Below, piece by piece: positions 46,744 to 56,064 of a stretch of 64,000 bases of DNA (positions are counted from its first letter, which is position 1; every line of letters begins with the position of its first letter). The DNA comes from Thalassoglobus polymorphus. Lineage in GTDB: Bacteria; Planctomycetota; Planctomycetia; Planctomycetales; Planctomycetaceae. The stretch spans positions 1,302,001-1,366,000 of the forward strand of contig NZ_CP036267.1 in NCBI RefSeq assembly GCF_007744255.1, read 5' to 3'. Both the position numbers and the translations under genes were made by a program. Below the pieces are notes generated by a model. That model was not told the DNA's origin. It searched no databases and saw nothing but the letters and a program-made list of their open reading frames with translations.

Positions 46744-47211
46744 CTAGGGCATGACGAATTCATGATCTTCCGGGTGAATCGTCATGACAGGGCAGGGAGC
46801 TTTGCGAACGACTCGTTCTGCAGTGCTGCCCATAAACATCTGTACGATGGCACCTCGTCCGTGGGTCCCCATGACGATGAGGTCGATATCATGTTCTTTC
46901 GCGTAACGAACGATCTCGACGAAGGGTCTTCCCGTGCGGACACTCCGTGTCAAATTGAGCTTCTTACGCCAAGTGCTTTCCGGATAGGTGTGAAGCTTTC
47001 TCGCCGCTTCTGCGACCAGCTCTTTTTCAACAGATTCAACACCATCGTACCCAATTCCGAATTCAGCATACGCTGCAGCGGGCGGTTCAAAGACAGTTAG
47101 CAAATGTAAATCTGCGTCGAAGACTTCAGCAAAACCACATGCATAACTGAGTGCATGTTCGCTGCACTCGCTGAAGTCCGTTGCCAGAAGAATTCGTTTC
47201 AAGTTCACCAT
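46744..47211 (-). CDS. Universal stress protein (UspA), single domain
   Basis: 155 residues, beginning MVNLKRILLATDFSECSEHA; GTHGRGAIVQMFMGST is the intact nucleotide-binding motif and it ends VVRKAPCPVMTIHPEDHE. It is 39 bp downstream of the tandem UspA gene and so very likely in the same operon, under the sigma-54-type promoter there. Confidence 0.9.
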   Translation of the reverse strand: MVNLKRILLATDFSECSEHALSYACGFAEVFDADLHLLTVFEPPAAAYAEFGIGYDGVESVEKELVAEAARKLHTYPESTWRKKLNLTRSVRTGRPFVEIVRYAKEHDIDLIVMGTHGRGAIVQMFMGSTAERVVRKAPCPVMTIHPEDHEFVMP

Positions 47212-47250
47212 TGCAGACCTCCCAGGTCAAACGTCACGTCATGAAAATGG

Positions 47251-48138
47251 TTATTCTGAATCTTTATGAACCCAAACAGAGCATTTGGCATGGCGAAGAA
47301 TTCTTTCGCATGTGCTTCCGATAAAAAATCGCTTGATGCGACTTAGCCCTCGATGTCCCAGCACAACCAAATCTGCATCAACCCGCTCGATTGTGTCGAG
47401 CAATTCCTCAGTTACGGAATTCGCACGTACTACCTCACCTGCAACTCGGGATGTCGCTTTGCGAAGCTGAGCAACGGCAGATTGGACTATTCTTTCTCGC
47501 GCTGCCTTTTCTTTCCCATCAATGGCCCGGCGCAACTCGGTATCCCAAGTCCCCAAGTGGCTCTCATTTTGCAATATGCTCACAACGAGAATGTCGACAT
47601 TCTCTCCCCAGGGAATCCCTGCCAGCATTTCAACTCCATTTTGTGAAACGTCCGACCCGTCAACCGCCACGACAATTCGAAACGTCCGATGTGACGCCTT
47701 CACTTTCTCGGAAGGACGAGTGACCAGAACTGAACAGTCTGCATGTTTCGCAATCGCTGCGGATGTGCTTCCCATGAGAAACTGTTGTGTGGCAGACTGA
47801 CCGCGTGCTCCAACGATGATCAGCTCGGCGTTTTTTTCCTCAGCAAGGTCGATCAACGTTTCAGAGGGGTGGCCTTCTTTCAGGCAACCTTCCACAGTCC
47901 CGCGAATCCCTTCGAATCGAGAGACTTCCTCAGCCAGCAAGGCTTCTCCGTCAGACTGGTATTGCTCCAGAATCCCTGCCACATGCGAAGGGAATTCCCG
48001 TTTGAGATGAGTGAGTGAAGGGATGACATTTACGTAGGCAATCGTCAACTCCAAAGGGCTGGTGAAGGGGATTCTGGCCAGCAACCACTGAGCGTCTTTG
48101 GATGCCTCTGAACCGTCAGTGGCGAGTAAAACTCTCAT
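47251..48138 (-). CDS. Tandem universal stress protein (UspA)
   Basis: 295 residues from the ATG at 48138, which has GGAG seven bases upstream; the frame extends to 48327 but is not coding-like. Both Usp domains are complete: GARGQSATQQFLMGST in domain 1 and GHRGLSRIKRFFIGST in domain 2. This differs from the 38148 tandem protein, whose second motif is degraded. A hairpin (48150-48164) sits directly before the ribosome site, and a sigma-54-type promoter lies at about 48212-48230. Confidence 0.9.
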   Translation of the reverse strand: MRVLLATDGSEASKDAQWLLARIPFTSPLELTIAYVNVIPSLTHLKREFPSHVAGILEQYQSDGEALLAEEVSRFEGIRGTVEGCLKEGHPSETLIDLAEEKNAELIIVGARGQSATQQFLMGSTSAAIAKHADCSVLVTRPSEKVKASHRTFRIVVAVDGSDVSQNGVEMLAGIPWGENVDILVVSILQNESHLGTWDTELRRAIDGKEKAARERIVQSAVAQLRKATSRVAGEVVRANSVTEELLDTIERVDADLVVLGHRGLSRIKRFFIGSTCERILRHAKCSVWVHKDSE

Positions 48139-48149
48139 CGTAATCTCCT

Positions 48150-48164
48150 CAGGCAAAACGCCTG
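48150..48164 (-). promoter_or_regulatory. Hairpin directly before the Usp ribosome site
   Basis: CAGGC and GCCTG pair around a 5-nt loop; on the minus strand it is followed at once by AGGAG and the ATG. It could control translation of the tandem Usp gene. Confidence 0.5.
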
Positions 48165-48211
48165 TTTTTTTGAATGTTTCGCGCGCCATATCGGTCGAAC
48201 GACCTCGAATC

Positions 48212-48230
48212 AGGCAAAACGTGTGCCGAC
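48212..48230 (-). promoter_or_regulatory. Sigma-54-type promoter (-24/-12)
   Basis: Minus strand reads CGGCACACGTTTTGCC; GG and GC are exactly 10 nt apart. The predicted start is near 48202, about 65 nt before the tandem Usp gene. Confidence 0.7.
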
Positions 48231-48479
48231 GTTTCTCACCGACATAAACCGAGTGTTTGCAGCGCATCTTATTTATAGGCGCATCGAGGAACTGTGCGAG
48301 TTCGCACACACTGAGTTGGAACCGCACACCTGCTCAGAAGTATTGAAGTCCCACAAGTGCCGATGAGTCACTTCGGTTTCACCAACCATTTCGCCGACAA
48401 TGTTGGCTCAGTTTACCGGTCACGCTGAAAAGATGGGTTTGATTGCGTGTTGTTCTGGTGGAATCTCAGAGTCTGGGGC

Positions 48480-49841
48480 TCAGTCCCGATAGCTCGTCTC
48501 GTCGATCTCGAACCGTTCCAGAAGCCGGTAAAGTTTACGACGATGAATCCCTAATGTTCGAGACGCTCGAGCTTTGTTGCCCTGTTCCTCTTTTAAGACT
48601 TCGATAATGTGAGCCCGTTCAATCAGATCAAGCCGTCGAACATTTTCCGAGCGTTTCAAAATCTCTCCAGAGTCAGTCGACTCGACAACTTCCAATGGAA
48701 GGTCCTCGATTGTGATGAGGTTTTCTTCCGCCAGAATCGTAGCCCGTTCGAGCGCGTTGATCAGTTGCCGCACGTTGCCCGGCCAGGAATAATTCTGCAT
48801 CAATTCGAGAGCATCCTCAGCGATTGACCAGTCTGAATTCAAGAAGTGGTCGATCAGCAAATTGATATCTTTCCCTCGTTTACGTAACGGCGGAAGCACG
48901 AGCGACATGACATTGATGCGGTAATACAAATCCTCGCGAAAGTTCCCATCTGCGACTTCCTCTGATAAATCGCGATTCGTTGCAGCAATGATCCGGACAC
49001 TCACTCGACGCTCCTGGTGAGAGCCCACTCGCCTGAAGGAACCATCTTCCAGTACTCGCAAGAGTTTCGGTTGCAAGCTTAACGGCAGTTCACCTATTTC
49101 ATCGATGAACAGTGTTCCACCATCTGCGACTTCAAACAAACCGCTCTTCGTTGTGGTGGCTCCGGTGAAGGCGCCTTTCTCGTGGCCAAAGAGTTCACTT
49201 TCAACCAATTGCTCCGGGAGAGCCGCACAGTTGATGGTCACGAGCGGCTTTTCAGCCCGTACTTCACTCGCATGATGAATGGCCTGAGCTGCGAGTTCCT
49301 TGCCGGTCCCGCTTTCACCCTGAATCAAGACCGCTTTGTCCGTCGGCCCGACACGCTCAATGAGGCGTATGACATCCTGCATCGGCTTGGACTCGCCAAT
49401 CATCAATTTCTCGGGGCGGCCACGCGCGATCACCTCCTTGAGTTGGCGGTTTTCTTTCTGCAATGACCAAAGGTCATGGGCCAGACGACAGCGATGTTCC
49501 AGATCAGCGAGGGGGAAAGGTTTGGTCAGGTAATCACACGCACCCATCTTCATCGCAGCGACAGCGTTCTCAACTGTCGCTTGCCCGGTGAGAATCAGTA
49601 TCTGAGTTTCCACTCCGTCCGATTTGACTCGCTGAAGCAATTCCAGACCAGAAATCCCCGGCATGTTCATATCAAAAATCGCGACCTGAAAATACTTTTC
49701 CTCAAACAGCTTCAAAGCCTCTTGTGCATTGGCGGCTTCTTCAACCCGGTGACCTTTCCGCCTCATCCAGGCGACTGCCATCTCGCGAAAATTGTCGTCG
49801 TCTTCAACAATTAACAGATTCATTTCATTCGCTATAGACAT
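48480..49841 (-). CDS. NtrC-family sigma-54-dependent response regulator
   Basis: 453 residues from the ATG at 49841; an ATG at 49823 is an alternative. A receiver domain (LLIVEDDDNF, phospho-Asp in VAIFDMNMPG, Lys in LTKPFP) spans about 1-120. The AAA+ domain has GESGTGKE, the sigma-54 contact loop GHEKGAFTGA, DGGTLFIDEIGELPL and VRIIAATNRDL. The C-terminus ends in a Fis-type helix-turn-helix (GNKARASRTLGIHRRKLYRLL). It should activate sigma-54 promoters such as those listed here. The cognate kinase is not adjacent; the PAS kinases at 40836-44199 are candidates. Confidence 0.92.
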   Translation of the reverse strand: MSIANEMNLLIVEDDDNFREMAVAWMRRKGHRVEEAANAQEALKLFEEKYFQVAIFDMNMPGISGLELLQRVKSDGVETQILILTGQATVENAVAAMKMGACDYLTKPFPLADLEHRCRLAHDLWSLQKENRQLKEVIARGRPEKLMIGESKPMQDVIRLIERVGPTDKAVLIQGESGTGKELAAQAIHHASEVRAEKPLVTINCAALPEQLVESELFGHEKGAFTGATTTKSGLFEVADGGTLFIDEIGELPLSLQPKLLRVLEDGSFRRVGSHQERRVSVRIIAATNRDLSEEVADGNFREDLYYRINVMSLVLPPLRKRGKDINLLIDHFLNSDWSIAEDALELMQNYSWPGNVRQLINALERATILAEENLITIEDLPLEVVESTDSGEILKRSENVRRLDLIERAHIIEVLKEEQGNKARASRTLGIHRRKLYRLLERFEIDETSYRD

Positions 49842-50047
49842 CTGCAATTCAATTCGAAGTTATGACGTATTTCTCAAGGTGGCGAGGAGTGCTCTGACGA
49901 GTTTGAAGATCACAGCACAAGCTTGTGGAGAACGCTCCTTTGTCGCGACGCAACATCTTCATCGAGCAGTCACTCTCAAGTGCTCGGGCAAGCAGCGGCG
50001 TCCATGTTATGAATGCCGCTGAATCTTTCCCAGTCTGTGAAATACTT

Positions 50048-50124
50048 GAACTGATCCTGATACTTGAAATTGCTCGCTCGAACGTTGATGAAAGCGAACA
50101 TTCAAGTAGTTTTCGGACTGGTTC
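50048..50124 (+). repeat. Family B repeat
   Basis: 77 bp; starts GAACTGATCCTGATACTTGA, ends TTTTCGGACTGGTTC. Flanks are TT on both sides instead of TA. Confidence 0.85.
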
Positions 50125-50712
50125 TTGAAAAACGTATTCCGTTCCACTTCCTTTCAAGAGCCACCCAGAACCTGCTTCATGTGGTGGGTTCTAACAAGTG
50201 AAGTCCAAAAAGTGACCGGGAGACAGTTCTCCTCGCTCTGCAAGTCCAGAATTCACATGATTTGCAGAACAAGAGTTACCAGTCGCCTCGGAGCACAACG
50301 AGGAAATCCAGACTCAATACTGAATAAGCATGTGGCGTGCCAAATCTTGACTTCAACGTCCGTCGTGAATGTCTCGGAAGGAATTTACATGTGATGTTGA
50401 CCAAGAATTCTCCATAACAGCTAACAGCTGCCACTCAATTGCTATTTCCTGGTGTGCGATAACGCACATGTGCGTTCGCTGCGCTTCATGCTTTTGAGCA
50501 ATGAAACATTCGAAGCTGTGATTCAGAGAGAAAGTGGGGCTTTCGCTGGATTGTGACCATAGGCTCGTTGCAGCCAGCGGTGATGGTGACGGCATGTCAT
50601 TCGCACAACGGACTATGAGGGGGGCGATCTTCTGACCGCAACGAAGATGGGCTCACAATGATCCAGTATTGGCCAGTTCGCTTGCTCACCTTCCAGGGTA
50701 ACCCGCGATCAC

Positions 50713-50814
50713 TCAAGTATTTCGAGTTGGTGTCTGCGTCCTGCCTCGTGGAGAACAGCAATTTCGCAGGTGAAACGCGTTCTTCACGGGGACATGGTGG
50801 AGCAAACTGCTCTC
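50713..50814 (-). repeat. Family A repeat next to a gene start
   Basis: Sense on the minus strand; the plus strand reads TTCGAGTTGGTG to GAGCAAACTGCTC. A 15-bp stretch (AAACTGCTCTCATTC) is then duplicated in tandem. The element fills the upstream region of the kinase-ATPase gene. Confidence 0.85.
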
Positions 50815-50868
50815 ATTCAAACTGCTCTCATTCAAATAATGCTACAGAAGGAAACAGGAGGTCCGAAA

Positions 50869-52422
50869 GTGACAGATTCGAACAATCATCCACCACTGGT
50901 CAAATCTCTCATGTCTGGTGATGCGTACCCTCACCCCGTTGAGAAAATCGAGCTTTTGGAAACGCATATTTCCTGGATTTTGCTAACTGGCAAATACGCC
51001 TACAAAGTCAAGAAACCTGTCGAGCTTGGATTTCTTGACTTTTCCACACTGTCACAGCGTCAGCACTTCTGCGAAGAGGAATTGCGGCTGAATCGACGGT
51101 TCTCGAAAGACCTGTATCTCGACGTTGTTTCCATCAAGCAGTTTGGGACACAATTGAAAGTGACTGAAGAAGAGGGAGGCCAAACGGTTGAATATGCAGT
51201 GCGGATGCATCAATTTTCTCAAGCGGAGCAGGGCAATGAAATGCTCAAAAGTGGTCGTTTGACACATGTTGAGTTCAACGACTTTGCAGAATCTCTCGCA
51301 CAATTTCATCATCAAGCAGGATTGGCACCCATCAAGGGGACCGATCCTGATTCGACAGTCCATCACCCTGCATTAGAGAACTTCCGGCATCTCAATCAGG
51401 TCGACTGGGACGATGGGATGCGCCAATCACTGGATGAGATACAGGCGTGGACGACGTCGACATACCACGACCACTCCGGGATTTTCCGCCAACGTTCTCA
51501 AGACGGATTTGTCCGAGATTGCCACGGAGACCTCCACTTAGGAAACATCGTTTGGTGGAATGAACGGCTGACGCCGTTTGACTGTCTCGAATTCAACGAA
51601 CAGCTTCGCCAGATCGATGTCATGAGTGAAATCGCATTTCTCATCATGGACCTGGACGACCACCAGCGATCAGGCTTCGCCCGAAGTTTTCTCAACTCTT
51701 ACTTAGAACAGACAGGAGACTATTCGGGGTTGCGGATCTTGACATTTTATCTGGTCTACCGCTCAATGGTTCGAGCGAAAGTGGCTGCGATTCGCCTGGA
51801 ACAAGGTCATCTCTCTCCGGAAGAGTGTGACGACTTGAAGCAGGAGTGCCACAGTTACATCAAGCTGGCTCACCAATACACACAGGCGAAGACTCCAAGT
51901 CTGGCCATTACCTGTGGGCTCTCGGGAAGTGGAAAAACAACGGGCAGCGAATCACTGGTTCGTGAAGATGCGTTCGTTCGTATCCGCTCCGATGTTGAGC
52001 GAAAACGAGTGTTTGGCTTGAATCCATTGGACCGCTCATCCAACGAAATCGCTACGGGACTCTACTCGCAATCTGCCAATGCCAAGACCGAAGAGCGACT
52101 CCTCGCAGCGGCGACGGATGCGCTTCAGGCTGGCTTCTCCGTCATCGTTGATGCGACGTTTCTCAAGCAGGAACAGCGCCGTCCATTCATGCAGTTGGCC
52201 AAAGAGAAGAAGGTCTCATTCAGGATTTGTCATTTTGAAGCTGCGCACGATGTGCTTCGCCAAAGAGTTCAACAACGGCGCCAGTTGAATAGCGATGCCT
52301 CTGACGCAACAGTCGACGTTCTTGAACATCAAATCAAAATTCAAGAACCATTCTCAACCGAAGAGGAGCCGTTTGTCGAAAAGAGCAGTTCAAGGAAAGA
52401 GGAGAGCAATTTCGATGCTTGA
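50869..52422 (+). CDS. Bifunctional aminoglycoside-phosphotransferase-like / P-loop ATPase protein
   Basis: 517 residues. The start is a GTG at 50869 preceded by AGGAGGT, a strong ribosome site; the longer frame from 50770 merely reads through a family A repeat. The N-terminal part (to about 330) is an APH-family kinase fold with HGDLHLGN (about 219-226) as catalytic loop and CLEFNEQLRQIDV as the metal loop. The C-terminal part has GLSGSGKTT (about 350) as Walker A and resembles AAA_33-type small-molecule kinases. Substrates are not evident. Confidence 0.8.
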   Translation: MTDSNNHPPLVKSLMSGDAYPHPVEKIELLETHISWILLTGKYAYKVKKPVELGFLDFSTLSQRQHFCEEELRLNRRFSKDLYLDVVSIKQFGTQLKVTEEEGGQTVEYAVRMHQFSQAEQGNEMLKSGRLTHVEFNDFAESLAQFHHQAGLAPIKGTDPDSTVHHPALENFRHLNQVDWDDGMRQSLDEIQAWTTSTYHDHSGIFRQRSQDGFVRDCHGDLHLGNIVWWNERLTPFDCLEFNEQLRQIDVMSEIAFLIMDLDDHQRSGFARSFLNSYLEQTGDYSGLRILTFYLVYRSMVRAKVAAIRLEQGHLSPEECDDLKQECHSYIKLAHQYTQAKTPSLAITCGLSGSGKTTGSESLVREDAFVRIRSDVERKRVFGLNPLDRSSNEIATGLYSQSANAKTEERLLAAATDALQAGFSVIVDATFLKQEQRRPFMQLAKEKKVSFRICHFEAAHDVLRQRVQQRRQLNSDASDATVDVLEHQIKIQEPFSTEEEPFVEKSSSRKEESNFDA

Positions 52423-52457
52423 CGTGCCTGTGAAGCTCACTTCTTACATCACTTCGT

Positions 52458-52507
52458 AGACTGCTCGCCACGGGTCAGAACATAAATACCAATTCGAAAG
52501 ATGCTCT
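52458..52507 (+). repeat. Partial family A repeat
   Basis: Only the distal half: CTGCTCGCCACGGGTCAGAA to AAAGATGCTCTA, immediately before the phosphoesterase gene end. Confidence 0.75.
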
Positions 52508-52521
52508 ATTGGTGTTTCGAT

Positions 52522-53397
52522 TTACGGGGCTTTCGGCTCGGTTGGAAGACGGCGGTCGACGCGGAAGAGTCGCTCTGGATTTCGTGTGATAGTGACTTTC
52601 AAAGGAGGGGCGATCCCCCCTTGATCGACTTGGATTCGCTGAATGTTTTTGGCATCAAAGGGAGTGTCGTCGATCCATCTGTGGCCGTCGCCATGGATGT
52701 AGAGAACCGGTTTGCCGAATGCTTTGGCTTGCTCAATAAATGGGTTAAAAAAGTCATCGTGAACCGGCTTGGGAAGGGCATGTCCAAAAAGAACGATCCC
52801 TCGCAGTTCATCGCCACAGCGGGCGATGTTTTGTGCTGTCCAGTCGGCATTTTGTTGGTGACGCAACTTCCATTCCTCAGCATCATGCACGCGCCCTCCG
52901 ACTAGATTGATCCCCAGAAACAGAATCCCTTCCTGTGTGAAAGCGAAGTTCTCTTCACGCACCAACTGACGGAAAACAGGTAGCTTGTGTTGCCAGTTCT
53001 GGTCGAACCGCATGAAGTGTTTCTCCCAGTGATTCCAGGCTGCCGACGGAATCAGGCAGTCGTTCCACTCGTTGTCTCCTGGAATGATGAAGAGTGGTGC
53101 TTTAGAAGTTTGAAGTATTCCGCTGACTCTTTCATAGATGTCGGAAGAGCAGGGCATGAACCCTCGTTTGATGTCCCCGACATGGACGACGAATGCCCCA
53201 TCTTCCGGGAGATCGGCGATCTGTTGAGTCAGGATTTCATTTTCGCGAGGAGCATACGGAATATCACCCATCACGTAAAATGTGAGCAACTCGGGGCGAT
53301 CGTTCACCTTTTGAGCGTAGGCCCGATTCGCTTGCGTCAGCAGGCAACTTAACAAACCAACGATCGCAATCAGAAAACGAAACGTGCTTTGGCGCAT
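52522..53397 (-). CDS. Secreted calcineurin-like metallophosphoesterase
   Basis: 291 residues from the ATG at 53397, which begins a signal peptide (FLIAIVGLLSCLLTQANRAYA). Metal ligands: YVMGDIPYA, VHVGDIK, PGDNEWND, LFGHA and YIHGDGH give the D-GD-GDNxxND-H-GDGH pattern of the family. In contrast to the YhaO-like protein at 12905, these residues are intact. It probably hydrolyses phosphoesters outside the cytoplasm; the substrate is unknown. Confidence 0.8.
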   Translation of the reverse strand: MRQSTFRFLIAIVGLLSCLLTQANRAYAQKVNDRPELLTFYVMGDIPYAPRENEILTQQIADLPEDGAFVVHVGDIKRGFMPCSSDIYERVSGILQTSKAPLFIIPGDNEWNDCLIPSAAWNHWEKHFMRFDQNWQHKLPVFRQLVREENFAFTQEGILFLGINLVGGRVHDAEEWKLRHQQNADWTAQNIARCGDELRGIVLFGHALPKPVHDDFFNPFIEQAKAFGKPVLYIHGDGHRWIDDTPFDAKNIQRIQVDQGGIAPPLKVTITRNPERLFRVDRRLPTEPKAP

Positions 53398-53511
53398 TGC
53401 TTTGGTCTTTCGATGAATTGTTAGAGTTGCTCTGGAACCCTGAATTTCAATTCTCAGAGACTCCGGAAATCTCTTCTTCACGAAGGATTCCGAAGAGGGA
53501 GGCCAGTCGAG

Positions 53512-53961
53512 TCAATCTTCGTTGGGGGACTTTGAAGGAAAAGCCGAGATGCCCAAGGCGACCCAGCCAATCAGAAAGAAGACTCCACCCAGCGGGGTGA
53601 TCATGCCGAGTTTCGTTTGCCCGGTGAGAACCAAAACATACAGGCTTCCACTGAACAGAAGAATCCCCAACAGGAATGACCATCCGGCGATGTCTCGGCT
53701 GCGCCCTTCAATGGAAACCGGAACCAACGCCAGTGCAATGATGGCAAGTGCATGGTACATTTGGTATTCCGCGCCGGTTTTGAAGTCGGCGAGATATTTT
53801 TGAGTGGCGGGGATTTCGACTCCCATCACTTTTTTCGTTTGGTCTCCATACAGTTTGATTAATGGTTCCTCCAACCCGTGAGCAGCGAAGGCTCCAAAAA
53901 TGACAGCGAGGAAACCCATGGCAGCGCCGACTCGCAACCAGAAAATAGATTCTTTGGACAT
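53512..53961 (-). CDS. DUF423 small membrane protein (YgdD type)
   Basis: 149 residues from the ATG at 53961 (MSKESIFWLRVGA). Four membrane segments and the conserved GAFAAHGLE near the N-terminus mark DUF423. The C-terminus has LLFSGSLYVLVLTG and LGMITPLGGVFFLIGW, also typical. The insertion TKKVMGVEIPATQKYLADFKTGAEYQ is a periplasmic loop. Function of the family is not established. Confidence 0.85.
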   Translation of the reverse strand: MSKESIFWLRVGAAMGFLAVIFGAFAAHGLEEPLIKLYGDQTKKVMGVEIPATQKYLADFKTGAEYQMYHALAIIALALVPVSIEGRSRDIAGWSFLLGILLFSGSLYVLVLTGQTKLGMITPLGGVFFLIGWVALGISAFPSKSPNED

Positions 53962-54127
53962 TCTTTGACTCATTAATTTCAACGCCTCAGCTCAACAGAC
54001 CAGATTTGTCGAACGCCGAATTTGGGAATTGGAATGACGCGAAGCGATCTTCGCAGTTCAGCTGAGATCGATAAGGGACATTGAATATGCGATCATTGGG
54101 CCAGTTTCTACTGGGTGAGTTGAATTG

Positions 54128-54172
54128 TAGCATTTTTCGAATTGGTGTCCGCCTTTTGCTTCATCGTGAAGA
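54128..54172 (-). repeat. Partial family A repeat
   Basis: Plus strand TAGCATTTTTCGAATTGGTG then TTTTGCTTCATCGTGAAGAG, corresponding to one end of family A only. Confidence 0.6.
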
Positions 54173-54226
54173 GTCGATGTTGTTGAGACAGTCATCTCCA
54201 TCAACGGGGCGAACATTGCAAATGCT

Positions 54227-54808
54227 TTACTCAATTTCGATTCTTGCACCAAGGACTTTGACAAACTCTGCAATCCATGCAGGGTGAGCCGGCCAGGCTG
54301 GAGCGGTGACGAGGTTGCCATCGACGTGGGCGGCAGCGACGTCAATCTCTTTGTAGGTTCCGCCAGCGAGTGTCACTTCTGGTCCACAGGCTGGATAAGC
54401 TGTGCAGGTTCGTCCAGACAGTACGCCCGCTGCAGATAAAATTTGCAGCCCATGGCAAATCGCCGCAATCGGTTTGTTCGTCTCGGCAAAGTGTTGAACG
54501 ATGCTCAACACCTTTTCATTGAGCCGTAAATACTCAGGTGCTCGACCACCGGGGACGACAAGTGCGTCGTAGTCGGCGGCGTTCACTTCGGAGAAAGTTG
54601 CATTGATTGTGAAATTGTGGCCCGGTTTTTCGCTGTAGGTTTGATCGCCTTCAAAGTCGTGAATCGCGGTGCGAACCTGCTCACCGGCCTGCTTCTCCGG
54701 GCAAACAGCATGGACGGTGTATCCCAGCATTTGCAGCATTTGGAACGGGACCATGATTTCGTAATCTTCAACGAAATCGCCAGCGAGTAATAGAATTTGC
54801 TTAGCCAT
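54227..54808 (-). CDS. DJ-1/PfpI family protein
   Basis: 193 residues from the ATG at 54808; the frame opens at 54898 but [17 protein letters not shown] is the family start. The nucleophile elbow AAICHG places Cys118-His119, and the conserved Glu is in the VEDYE stretch. [12 protein letters not shown] and [12 protein letters not shown] fit the PfpI-type group, whose members act as glyoxalases, deglycases or chaperones. Which of these applies is not readable from sequence. The esterase gene is 86 bp upstream on the same strand. Confidence 0.85.
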   Translation of the reverse strand: MAKQILLLAGDFVEDYEIMVPFQMLQMLGYTVHAVCPEKQAGEQVRTAIHDFEGDQTYSEKPGHNFTINATFSEVNAADYDALVVPGGRAPEYLRLNEKVLSIVQHFAETNKPIAAICHGLQILSAAGVLSGRTCTAYPACGPEVTLAGGTYKEIDVAAAHVDGNLVTAPAWPAHPAWIAEFVKVLGARIEIE

Positions 54809-54894
54809 ATCAGGTCTTTTCGATCTCTTCTCTGAAAGCGTGAAGTTTTCAGTATCATAGCGCTCCCAAGATGGTCCGCAACATCCAGTCCAAA

Positions 54895-55800
54895 TCATTT
54901 CTCATCTGGGAAACAGATCGTGAAGCGAACTCCAATGAAAGAGGCACTCCTGTGAGAGTTCAAGTCACCTGAAACGTGGGGAATCTGTTGATTGAGACTG
55001 TGATTATCAGGCGGTGGAATTGGAGGCCCTAATTCCAGAACCTCTTCGCGTCGCAGGTCTTCATTGGAAACAAGCCAGTCAAGCATTCGTTGATAGGACT
55101 GGGCATTCTTGAAAATTCCGCCATGATCGGCGTCTTTCCATGTTGTCTGAACAACATCGACTCCAAATCTGCGAGCGGAACTGACTGTCTCTTCCTGTTC
55201 CTTCCGCATGTAATCTTTCTCGCCCACAAAGTCCCAGACCGGAATTTTGGGGAAGTGGCGTAGTGACCACGGATGACACAGGCCTGCAATCACGACCGAT
55301 TTTGAGAAAAGTTTCGGCTCATGGTACGGAAGTTCCCAAGCTGCTGATCCTCCCATACTGAATCCAATGACGGAACGCATCTTGGGATCAACTTGATACT
55401 GCCTGTCGATCTCGCGGACCAGCTCTCCGAGCATCTTCCAGTTCCAATTTTGAAATTGCCATCCCTCTTCTGAAGGTGGACAAATTGGGACAACGACGAT
55501 TGCCGGTAAGTCCGTCAACCAACGCATTGAGTTCTTCAGCTTTTCCGGCTTCGGTGATCCACCCCCGTGCAAAAATAGAATCATTGGCCATTCACGTGCC
55601 GTGTCGTCTTTGTAACCTTTCGGAGTCGTCACGAAACATTGATACGTCAGCTTCGTGGTCAAGGTTTTCTCTAGAGTGATCTCTTGAGTCTCCTGAGCAA
55701 GCCCTCGTTGGCACACGACCAGCAGGAACGAAAGCAAGAACAATGTTTTCCCGAACCGTTTGAGCTTTCTGGGGAACGGTTGCATGTTGGGTTTTGTCAT
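54895..55800 (-). CDS. Secreted alpha/beta-hydrolase (esterase/prolyl oligopeptidase-like)
   Basis: 301 residues from the ATG at 55800, preceded by AGGAAC; the frame opens at 56070 but upstream codons are not coding-like. Signal peptide [19 protein letters not shown]. The catalytic triad is visible: Ser148 in GFSMGGS, Asp196 in GEKDYM and His226 in DADHGG; the oxyanion region is LFLHGGG. The type resembles the planctomycete phospholipase/carboxylesterase-like 'Lpq'-style hydrolases. The substrate is unknown. The open 270-base stretch upstream is outside the mature gene. Confidence 0.8.
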   Translation of the reverse strand: MTKPNMQPFPRKLKRFGKTLFLLSFLLVVCQRGLAQETQEITLEKTLTTKLTYQCFVTTPKGYKDDTAREWPMILFLHGGGSPKPEKLKNSMRWLTDLPAIVVVPICPPSEEGWQFQNWNWKMLGELVREIDRQYQVDPKMRSVIGFSMGGSAAWELPYHEPKLFSKSVVIAGLCHPWSLRHFPKIPVWDFVGEKDYMRKEQEETVSSARRFGVDVVQTTWKDADHGGIFKNAQSYQRMLDWLVSNEDLRREEVLELGPPIPPPDNHSLNQQIPHVSGDLNSHRSASFIGVRFTICFPDEK

Positions 55801-56021
55801 TTTTGTTCCTGGTGTGATGTTTGATTCTTTGGAAATATTCCGAGAAAGCTTAACGGATTTTGAAGGTTTCATCGTATCACACGTTACTGACGCAGAGCCA
55901 ATCTTAATCATTGCGAACAGACTCATCGCGAGAACAGGCTCGTAGTGAACAGGCAAGAATATTGCGAAAGTAAGGTTCGCGAGCGAGGTCAGCGTTGAGG
56001 ATGCTCTCGCAGGTTTCGATT

Positions 56022-56032
56022 CCCCCCCCCCC
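56022..56032. repeat. Homopolymer of eleven C
   Basis: A run of eleven C lies in the intergenic region between divergent genes. It may be length-variable in the population or a sequencing-error site. Confidence 0.7.
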
Positions 56033-56064
56033 ATAAAATTAAACGACCGATAGACCGATCTCGC

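Larger units (their letters stand above)
48139..48479. other. Intergenic region with sigma-54-type promoter and hairpin
   Basis: Contains the promoter at 48212-48230 and a hairpin at 48150-48164. CAGGCAAAACG occurs twice, in the hairpin and across the promoter. Otherwise nothing recognised. Confidence 0.5.
49842..50868. other. Gene-free stretch of about one kilobase
   Basis: Holds a family B copy (50048-50124) and a family A copy (50713-50814). Several short frames exist but none has coding-like composition or a recognisable product. Confidence 0.5.

Noticed and set aside
49849-50157. 102-codon minus-strand frame upstream of the NtrC gene
   Set aside because: Includes a family B copy, no coding-like composition and no recognisable domain.
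50770-50868. Upstream extension of the kinase-ATPase gene (MKRVLHGDMVEQ...)
   Set aside because: These codons are the reverse frame of a family A repeat; the true start is the GTG at 50869 with a strong AGGAGGT.
53421-53490. Possible further family B copy upstream of the phosphoesterase gene
   Set aside because: Only the CTGGAACCCTGAATTTCA part is similar, without a recognisable right end.
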